Below, one piece after another: positions 50,901 to 61,887 of a stretch of 64,000 nucleotides of DNA. A program made the translations under genes and the position numbers. The notes beneath the pieces were generated by a model. It worked only from the letters and a program-made list of their open reading frames with translations. It did not search any database and was not told where the DNA came from. Source of the DNA: Xylocopa sonorina (taxonomy: Eukaryota; Arthropoda; Insecta; Hymenoptera; Apidae); contig NW_027490110.1 of the NCBI RefSeq assembly GCF_050948175.1, positions 1,054,001-1,118,000 on the forward strand, in the 5' to 3' direction. How positions within the stretch are numbered: position 1 is the first letter of the stretch; each line of letters starts with the position of its first letter.

Positions 50901-52203
50901 AATCATATTATATCTTACCGTGAAATATAGAAATGAGATGCGATATCGAGTTTTAAGAATCATAAAGACTCTATTGCTACGATACGTAGACATCTGCAAA
51001 CGCTATTTCCTTGCAAGGAAGTGTCGCATTTACATTCATTTGAATCGTAGACGAGGAATGCATAACGCTTCGCAATGAATATTATATCTTACCACAAAAC
51101 ATAGAAATGAGATGAGATATCGCGTTTTAAGAATCATAAGAACCGTATTGCTTCGATACGTAGACATCTGCAAACGCTATTTGCTTGCAAGGAAGTGTCG
51201 CATTTACATTCATTTGAAGTGTAGACGAGGAATACATAACACTTCGCAAATCATATTATATCTTACCATGAAACATAGAAATGAGATGCGATATCGCGTT
51301 TTAAGAATCATAAGAACTCTATTGCTACGATACGTAGACATCTGCAATCGCTATTTCCTAGCGTGGAAGTGTGGCATTCACATTCATTTGAAGTGTAGAC
51401 GAGGAATACATAACACTTCGCAAATCATATTATATCTTACCATGAAACATAGTAATGGGATGCGATATCGCGTTTTAAGAATCATAAATACTCTATTGCT
51501 ACGATACGTAGACATCTGCAAACGCTATTTCCTTTCAAGGAAGTGCCGACCTTACATTCATTTGAATCGTAGGCGAGGAATGCTTAACACTTCGCAATGA
51601 ATATTATATCTTGTCATGAAACATAGATATGAGATGTAATATCTCGTTTCAAGAAGCATTTGAACTCCATTGCTACGATACGTAGACATCTGCAAACGCT
51701 ATTTCCTAGCAAGGAAGTGTCGCATTTACATTCATTTAAAGTGTAGACGAGGAATACATGACACTTCGCAAATCATATTATATCTTACCATGAAACATAG
51801 AAATGATATGCGATATCGCGTTTTAAGAAGCATTAGAAAGCTATTGCTACGATACGTAGACATCTGCAAACGCTATTTCCTAGCGAGGAAGTATCGCATT
51901 CACATTCATTTGAAGTGTAGACGAGGAATACATAACACTTCGCAAATCATGTTATATCTTACCATGAAACATAGAAATGAGATGCGATATCGCGTTTTAA
52001 GGAGCATTAGGAATCTATTGCTACGATACGTAGACATCTGCAAACGCTATTTCTTTGCAAGGAAGTGTCGCATTTACATTCATTTGAAGTGTAGACGAGG
52101 AATACATAACACTTCGCAAATCATATTATATCTTACCATGAAACATAGAAATGAGATGCGATATCGCGTTTTAAGAAGGATTAGAACTCTATTGCTACGA
52201 TAG
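44989..52203 (+). repeat. Right section, first part: interleaved U-like and X blocks
   Basis: Pieces recur at several exact multiples of 174 bp. The U-like block at 45004 and its followers repeat at 48484 (3480 bp, 20 monomers). X blocks lie at 46936-47424, 50242-50730 and 51112-51600 (4176 and 870 bp apart, 24 and 5 monomers). The GATATGCGATATC monomer at about 46768 repeats at about 51814 (29 monomers). X copies at 46936 and 51112 share GATGAGATATCGCG, unlike the copy at 50242. A TGT to TGA change at about 46000 (GAAGTGAAGACG) interrupts the open frame. Confidence 0.82.
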
Positions 52204-55200
52204 GTAGACATCTGTAAACGCTATTTCCTTGCAAGGAAGTGTCGCATTTACATTCATTTGAATCGCAGACGAGGAATGCATAACACTTCGCAATGAATAT
52301 TATATCTTACCATGAAACATAGAAATGAGATGCGATATCGCGTTTTAAGAAGCATTAGAAAGCTATTGCTACGATACGTAGACATCTGCAAACGCTATTT
52401 CCTAGCGAGGAAGTATCGCATTCACATTCATTTGAAGTGTAGACGAGGAATACATAACACTTCGCAAATCATATTGTATTTTACCATGAAACATAGAAAT
52501 GAGATGCGATATCGCGTTTTAAGAATCATAAAAACTCTATTGCTACGATACGTAGACATCTGCAAACGCTATTTCCTTGCAAGGAAATGTCGCATTTACA
52601 TTCATTTGAATCGTAGACGAGGAATGCATAACACTTCGCAATGAATATTATATCTTACCATGAAACATAGAAATGAGATGCGATATCGCGTTTTAAGAAT
52701 CATAAGAACTCTATTGCTTCGATACGTAGACATCTGCAAACGCTATTTGCTTGCAAGGAAGTGTCGCATTTACATTCATTTGAAGTGTAGACGAGGAATA
52801 CATAACACTTCGCAAATCATATTATATCTTACCATGAAACATAGAAATGCGATGCGATATCGCGTTTTAAGGATCATAAGAACTCTATTGCTACGATACC
52901 TAGACATCTGCAGACACTATTTCCTATCAAGGAAGTGTCGCAATTACATTCATTTGAAGTGTAGACGAGGAATACATAACACTTCGCAAATCATATTATA
53001 TCTTACCATGAAACATAGAAATGAGATGCGATATCGCGTTTTAAGAAGCTTTAGAAAGCTATTGCTTCGATACGTAGACATCTGCAAACGCTATTTTCTT
53101 GCAAGGAAGTGTCGCATTTGCATTCATTTGAATCGTAGACGAGGAATGCATAACACTTCGCAATGAATATTATATCTTATCATGAAACATAGATATGAGA
53201 TGCAATATCTCGTTTTAAGAAGCAATTGAACTCTATTGCTACGATACGTAGACATCTGCAAACGCTATTTCCTTGCAAGGAAGTTTCGCATTTACATTCA
53301 TTTGAAGTGTAGACGAGGAATGCATAACACTTCGCAAATCATATTATATCTTACCATGAAACATAGAATTGAGATGCGACATCGCGTTTTAAGAATCATA
53401 AAAACTCTATTGCTACGATACGTAGACATCTGCAAACGCTATTTCCTTGCAAGGAAGTGTCGCATTTACATTCATTTGAATCGTAGACGAGGAATGCATA
53501 ACACTTCGCAATGAATATTATATCTTATCATGAAACATAGATATGAGATGCAATATCTCGTTTTAAGAAGCATTTGAACTCTATTGCTTCGATACGTAGA
53601 CATCTGCAAACGCTATTTCCCTGCTATGAAGTGTCGCACTTACATTCACTTGTAGTGTAGACGAGGAATACATAACACTTCGCAAATCATATTATATCTT
53701 ACCATGAAACATAGAAATGAGATGCGATATCGCGTTTTAAGAATCATAAAAACTCTATTGCTACGATACGTAGACATCTGCAAACGCTATTTCCTTGCAA
53801 GGAAGTGTCGCATTTACATTCATTTGAATCGTAGACGAGGAATGCATAACACTTCGCAATGAATATTATATCTTACCATGAAACATAGAAATGAGATGCG
53901 ATATCGCGTTTTAAGAATCATAAGAACTCTATTGCTTCGATACGTAGACATCTGCAAACGCTATTTGCTTGCAAGGAAGTGTCGCATTTACATTCATTTG
54001 AAGTGTAGACGAGGAATACATAACACTTCGCAAATCATATTATATCTTACCATAAAACATAGAAATGCGATGCGATATCGCGTTTTAAGGATCATAAGAA
54101 CTCTATTGCAACGATACCTAGACATCTGCAGACACTATTTCCTATCAAGGAAGTGTCGCAATTACATTCATTTGAAGTGTAGACGAGGAATACATAACAC
54201 TTCGCAAATCATATTATATCTTACCATGAAACATAGAAATGAGATGCGATATCGCGTTTTAAGAAGCTTTAGAAAGCTATTGCTTCGATACGTAGACATC
54301 TGCAAACGCTATTTCCTTGCAAGGAAGTGTCGCATTTGCATTCATTTGAATCGTAGACGAGGAATGCATAACACTTCGCAATGAATATTATATCTTATCA
54401 TGAAACATAGATATGAGATGCAATATCTCGTTTTAAGAAGCATTTGAACTCTATTGCTACGACACCTAGACATCTGCAGACGCTGTTTCCTAGCAAGGAA
54501 GTGTCGCATTTACATTCATTTGAAGTGTAGACGAGAAATACATGACACATCGCAAATCATGTTATATCTTACCATGAAAGATAAAAATGAGATGCGATAT
54601 CGCGTTTTAAGCATCAGAAAGCTAATGCTACGATACGTAGACATCTGCAAACGCTATTTCCTAGCGAGGAAGTATCGCATTCACATTCATTTGAAGTGTA
54701 GACGAGGAATACATAACACTTCGCAAATCATATTATACCTTACCATGAAACATGGAAATGAGATGCGATATCGCGTTTTAAGGATCATAAGAACTCTATT
54801 GCTACGATACGTAGACATCTGCAATCGCTATTTCCTAGCGTGGAAGTGTGGGATTCACATTCATTTGAAGTGTAGACGAGGAATACATAACACTTCGCAA
54901 ATCATATTATATCTTACCATGAAACATAGTAATGGGATGCGATATCGCGTTTTAAGAATCATAAAAACTCTATTGCTACGATACGTAGACATCTGCAAAC
55001 GCTATTTCCTTTCAAGGAAGTGCCGACCTTACATTCATTTGAATAGTAGGCGAGGAATGCTTAACACTTCGCAATGAATATTATATCTTATCATGAAACA
55101 TAGATATGAGATGCAATATCTCGTTTTAAGAAGCAATTGAACTCTATTGCTACGATACCTAGACATCTGCAGACGCTGTTTCCTAGCAAGGAAGTGTCGC

Positions 55201-58200
55201 ATTTACATTCATTTGAAGTGTAGACGAGAAATACATGACACATCGCAAATCATGTTATATCTTACAATGAAAGATAGAAATGAGATGCGATATCGCGTTT
55301 TAAGCATTAGAAAGCTAATGCTACGATACGTAGACATCTGCAAACGCTATTTCCTAGCGAGGAAGTATCGCATTCACATTCATTTGAAGTGTAGACGAGG
55401 AATACATAACACTTCGCAAATCATATTATATCTTACCATGAAACATAGAAATGAGATGCGATATCGCGTTTTAAGAAGCATTAGAAATCTATTGCTACGA
55501 TACGTAGACATCTGCAAACGCTATTTCCTTGCAAGGAAGTTTCGCATTTACATTCATTTGAAGTGTAGACGAGGAATGCATAACACTTCGCAAATCATAT
55601 TATATCTTACCATGAAACATAGAATTGAGATGCGACATCGCGTTTTAAGAATCATAAGAACTCCATTGCTACGATACGTAGACATCTGCAAACGCTATTT
55701 CCTTGCAAGGAAATGTCGCATTCACAATCATTTGGAGTGTAGAGGAGGAGTACATAACACTTCGCAAATCATATTATATCTTACCGTGAAATATAGAAAT
55801 GAGATGCGATATCGTGTTTTAAGAAGCATAAGAACTCTATTGCTTCGATACGTAGACATCTGCAAACGCTATTTGCTTGCAAGGATGTGTCGCATTTACA
55901 TTCATTTGAAGTGTAGACGAGGAATACATAACACTTCGCAAATCATATTATATCTTACCATGAAACATAGGAATGAGATGCGATATCGCGTTTTAAGAAT
56001 CATAAAAACTCTATTGCTACGATACGTAGACATCTGCAAACGCTATTTCCTTGCAAGGAAGTGTCGCATTTACATTCATTTGAATCGTAGACGAGGAATG
56101 CATAACACTTCGCAATGAATATTATATCTTATCATGAAACATAGATATGAGATGCAATATCTCGTTTTAAGAAGCATTTGAACTCTATTGCTTCGATACG
56201 TAGACATCTGCAAACGCTATTTCCCTGCTATGAAGTGTCGCACTTACATTCACTTGTAGTGTAGACGAGGAATACATAACACTTCGCAAATCATATTATA
56301 TCTTACCATGAAACATAGAAATGAGATGCGATATCGCGTTTTAAGAATCATAAAAACTCTATTGCTACGATACGTAGACATCTGCAAACGCTATTTCCTT
56401 GCAAGGAAGTGTCGCATTTACATTCATTTGAATCGTAGACGAGGAATGCATAACACTTCGCAATGAATATTATATCTTACCATGAAACATAGAAATGAGA
56501 TGCGATATCGCGTTTTAAGAATCATAAGAACTCTATTGCTTCGATACGTAGACATCTGCAAACGCTATTTGCTTGCAAGGAAGTGTCGCATTTACATTCA
56601 TTTGAAGTGTAGACGAGGAATACATAACACTTCGCAAATCATATTATATCTTACCATAAAACATAGAAATGCGATGCGATATCGCGTTTTAAGGATCATA
56701 AGAACTCTATTGCTACGATACCTAGACATCTGCAGACACTATTTCCTATCAAGGAAGTGTCGCAATTACATTCATTTGAAGTGTAGACGAGGAATACATA
56801 ACACTTCGCAAATCATATTATATCTTACCATGAAACATAGAAATGAGATGCGATATCGCGTTTTAAGAAGCTTTAGAAAGCTATTGCTTCGATACGTAGA
56901 CATCTGCAAACGCTATTTCCTTGCAAGGAAGTGTCGCATTTGCATTCATTTGAATCGTAGACGAGGAATGCATAACACTTCGCAATGAATATTATATCTT
57001 ATCATGAAACATAGATATGAGATGCAATATCTCGTTTTAAGAAGCATTTGAACTCTATTGCTACGATACCTAGACATCTGCAGACGCTGTTTCCTAGCAA
57101 GGAAGTGTCGCATTTACATTCATTTGACGTGTAGACGAGAAATACATGACACATCGCAAATCATGTTATATCTTACCATGAAAGATAAAAATGAGATGCG
57201 ATATCGCGTTTTAAGCATCAGAAAGCTAATGCTACGATACGTAGACATCTGCAAACGCTATTTCCTAGCGAGGAAGTATCGCATTCACATTCATTTGAAG
57301 TGTAGACGAGGAATACATAACACTTCGCAAATCATATTATACCTTACCATGAAACATGGAAATGAGATGCGATATCGCGTTTTAAGGATCATAAGAACTC
57401 TATTGCTACGATACGTAGACATCTGCAATCGCTATTTCCTAGCGTGGAAGTGTGGGATTCACATTCATTTGAAGTGTAGACGAGGAATGCATAACGCTTC
57501 GCAATGAATATTATATCTTACCATAAAACATAGAAATGAGATGCGATATCGCGTTTTAAGAATCATAAGAACCGTATTGCTCCGATACGTAGACATCTGC
57601 AAACGCTGTTTGCTTGCAAGGAAGTGTCGCATTTACATTCATTTGAAGTGTAGACGAGGAATACATAACACTTCGCAAATTATATTATATCTTACCATGA
57701 AACATAGAAATGAGATGCGATATCGCGTTTTAAGAATCATAAGAACTCTATTGCTACGTTACGTAGACATCTGCAAACGCTATTTCCTTTCAAGGAAGTG
57801 CCGACCTTACATTCGTTTGAATCGTAGGCGAGGAATGCTTAACACTTCGCAATGAATATTATATCTTATCATGAAACATAGATATGAGATGCAATATCTC
57901 GTTTCAAGGAGCATTTGAACTCTATTGCTACGATACCTAGACATCTGCAGACGCTATTTCCTAGCAAGGAAGTGTCGCATTTACATTCATTTGAAGTGTA
58001 GACGAGGAATACATGACACTTCGCAAACCATATTATATCTTACCATGAAACATAGAAATGACATGCGATATCGCGTTTTAAGAAGCATTAGAAAGCTATT
58101 GCTACGATACGTAGACATCTGCAAACGCTATTTCCTAGCGAGGAAGTATCGCATTCACATTCATTTGAAGTGTAGACGAGGAATACATAACACTTCGCAA

Positions 58201-61200
58201 ATCATGTTATATCTTACCATGAAACATAGAAATGAGATGCGATATCGCGTTTTAAGGAGCATTAGGAATCTATTGCTACGATACGTAGACATCTGTAAAC
58301 GCTATTTCCTTGCAAGGAAGTGTCGCATTTACATTCATTTGAATCGTAGACGAGGAATGCATAACACTTCGCAATGAATATTATATCTTACCATGAAACA
58401 TAGAAATGAGATGCGATATCGCGTTTTAAGAATCATAAAAACTCTATTGCTACGATACGTAGACATCTGCAAACGCTATTTCCTTTCAAGGAAGTGCCGA
58501 CCTTACATTCATTTGAATAGTAGGCGAGGAATGCTTAACACTTCGCAATGAATATTATATCTTGTCATGAAACATAGATATGAGATGTAATATCTCGTTT
58601 CAAGAAGCATTTGAACTCTATTGCTACGATACCTAGACATCTGCAGACGCTATTTCCTTGCAAGGAAGTGTCGCATTTACATTCATTTAAAGTGTAGACG
58701 AGGAATACATGACACTTCGCAAATCATATTATATCTTACCATGAAACATAGAAATGAGATGCGGTATCGCGTTTTAAGAAGCATTAGAAAGCTATTGCTA
58801 CGATACGTAGACATCTGCAAACGCTATTTCCTAGCGAGGAAGTATCGCATTCACATTCATTTGAAGTGTAGACGAGGAATACATAACACTTCGCAAATCA
58901 TGTTATATCTTACCATGAAACATAGAAATGAGATGCGATATCGCGTTTTAAGAAGCATTAGGAATCTATTGCTGCGATACGTAGACATCTGCAAACGCTA
59001 TTTCTTTGCAAGGAAGTGTCGCATTTACATTCATTTGAAGTGTAGACGAGGAATACATAACACTTCGCAAATCATATTATATCCTACCATGAAACATAGA
59101 AATGAGATGCGATATCACGTTTTAAGAAGCATTAGAACTCTATTGCTACGATAGGTAGACATCTGTAAACGCTATTTCCTTGCAAGGAGGTGTCGCATTT
59201 ACATTCATTTGAATCGTAGACGAGGAATGCATAACACTTCGCAATGAATATTATATCTTACCATGAAACATAGAAATGAGATGCGATATCGCGTTTTAAG
59301 AATCATAAGAACTCTATTGCTTCGATACGTAGACATCTGCAAACGCTATTTGCTTGCAAGGAAGTGTCGCATTTACATTCATTTGAAGTGTAGACGAGGA
59401 ATACATAACACTTCGCAAATCATATTATATCTTACCATAAAACATAGAAATGCGATGCGATATCGCGTTTTAAGGATCATAAGAACTCTATTGCTACGAT
59501 ACCTAGACATCTGCAGACACTATTTCCTATCAAGGAAGTGTCGCAATTACATTCATTTGAAGTGTAGACGAGGAATACATAACACTTCGCAAATCATATT
59601 ATATCTTACCATGAAACATAGAAATGAGATGCGATATCGCGTTTTAAGAAGCTTTAGAAAGCTATTGCTTCGATACGTAGACATCTGCAAACGCTATTTC
59701 CTTGCAAGGAAGTGTCGCATTTGCATTCATTTGAATCGTAGACGAGGAATGCATAACACTTCGCAATGAATATTATATCTTATCATGAAACATAGATATG
59801 AGATGCAATATCTCGTTTTAAGAAGCATTTGAACTCTATTGCTACCATACCTAGACATCTGCAGACGCTGTTTCCTAGCAAGGAAGTGTCGCATTTACAT
59901 TCATTTGAAGTGTAGACGAGAAATACATGACACATCGCAAATCATGTTATATCTTACCATGAAAGATAAAAATGAGATGCGATATCGCGTTTTAAGCATT
60001 AGAAAGCTAATGCTACGATACGTAGACATCTGCAAACGCTATTTCCTAGCGAGGAAGTATCGCATTCACATTCATTTGAAGTGTAGACGAGTAACACATA
60101 ACACTTCGCAAATCATATTATATCTTACCATGAAACATAGAAATGAGGTGCGATATCGCGTTTTAAGAAGCATTAGAAATCTATTGCTACGATACGTAGA
60201 CATCTGCAAACGCTATTTCCTTGCAAGGAAGTTTCGCATTTACATTCATTTGAAGTGTAGACGAGGAATGCATAACACTTCGCAAATCATATTATATCTT
60301 ACCATGAAACATAGAATTGAGATGCGATATCGCGTTTTAAGGATCATAAGAACTCCATTGCTACGATACGTAGACATCTGCAAACGCTATTTCCTTGCAA
60401 GGAAGTGTCGCATTCACAATCGTTTGGAGTGTAGACGAGGAATACATAACACTTCGCAAATCATATTATATCTTACCGTGAAATATAGAAATGAGATGCG
60501 ATATCGTGTTTTAAGAAGCATAAGAACTCTATTGCTTCGATACGTAGACATCTGCAAACGCTATTTGCTTGCAAGGATGTGTCGCATTTACATTCATTTG
60601 AAGTGTAGACGAGGAATACATAACACTTCGCAAATCATATTATATCTTACCATGAAACATAGAAATGAGATGCGATATCGCGTTTTAAGGATCATAAGAA
60701 TTCTATTGCTACGATACGTAGACATCTGCAAACGCTATTTCCTAGCGAGGAAGTGTGGCATTCACATTCATTTGAAGTGTAGACGAGGAATACATAACAC
60801 TTCGCAAATCATATTATATCTTACCATGAAACATAGAAATGAGATGCGATATCGCGTTTTAAGAATCATAAAAACTCTATTGCTACGATACGTAGACATC
60901 TGCAAACGCTATTTCCTTGCAAGGAAGTGTCGCATTTACATTCATTTGAATCGTAGACGTGGAATGCATAACACTTCGCAATGAATATTATATCTTATCA
61001 TGAAACATAGATATGAAATGCAATATCTCGTTTTAAGAAGCTTTCGAACTCTATTGCTACGATACCTAGACATCTGCAGACGCTATTTTCAAGCAAGGAA
61101 GTGTCGCATTCACAATCATTTGGAGTGTAGACGAGGAATACATGACACTTCGCAAATCATGTTGTATCTTACCATGAAATATAGAAATGAGATGCGATAT

Positions 61201-61854
61201 CGCGTTTTAAGAAGCATTAGAAAGCTAATGCTACGATACGTAGACATCTGCAAACGCTATTTCCTAGCGAGGAAGTATCGCATTCACATTCATTTGAAGT
61301 GTAGACGAGGAATACATAACACTTCGCAAATCATATTATATCTTACCATGAAACATAGAAATGAGATGCGATATCGCGTTTTAAGAAGCATTAGAAATCT
61401 ATTGCTACGATACGTAGACTTCTGCAAACGCAATTTCCTTGCATGGAAGTTTCGCATTTACATTCATTTGAAGTGTAGACGAGGAATGCATAACACTTCG
61501 CAAATCATATTGTATCTTACCATGAAACATAGAATTGAGATGCGATATCGCGTTTTAAGAATCATAAGAACTCCATTGCTACGATACGTAGACATCTGCA
61601 AACGCTATTTCCTTGCAAGGAAGTGTCGCATTCACAATCATTTGGAGTGTAGACGAGGAATACATAACACTTCGCAAATCATATTATATCTTACCGTGAA
61701 ATATAGAAATGAGATGCGATATCGAGTTTTAAGAATCATAAAGACTCTATTGCTACGATACGTAGACATCTGCAAACGCTATTTCCTTGCAAGGAAGTGT
61801 CGCATTTACATTCATTTGAATCGTAGACGAGGAATGCATAACGCTTCGCAATGA
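52204..61854 (+). repeat. Right section, middle: four U-like blocks in register
   Basis: U-like three-monomer blocks start at 52660, 53878, 56482 and 59263. Their spacings of 1218, 2604 and 2781 bp equal 7, 15 and 16 monomers less 0, 6 and 3 bp, matching zero, two and one -3 bp V-type monomers in between. The last three share ACCATAAAACATAG before AATGCGATGCG. Monomers with CTGCTATGAAGTG and CACTTGTAGTG, which stop the frame, lie at about 53620 and 56220. Short X-like pieces are at 57541-57855 and 58440-58540. The stretch 59839-61854 resembles the left-section and block T order. Confidence 0.82.
57811..57827 (+). other. Degenerate CENP-B-box-like 17-mer
   Basis: attcgtttgaatcgtag matches seven of the nine fixed positions of the mammalian CENP-B box pattern (NTTCGNNNNANNCGGGN); the CGGG part reads CGTA. 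A second copy is at 63202-63218. The usual B-type form, attcatttgaatcgtag (for example 21983-21999), matches six of nine. A match this weak can arise by chance in a 174-bp monomer, and CENP-B use outside mammals is not general, so this is a low-confidence observation. Confidence 0.2.
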
Positions 61855-61887
61855 ATATTATATCTTACCATAAAACATAGAAATGAG

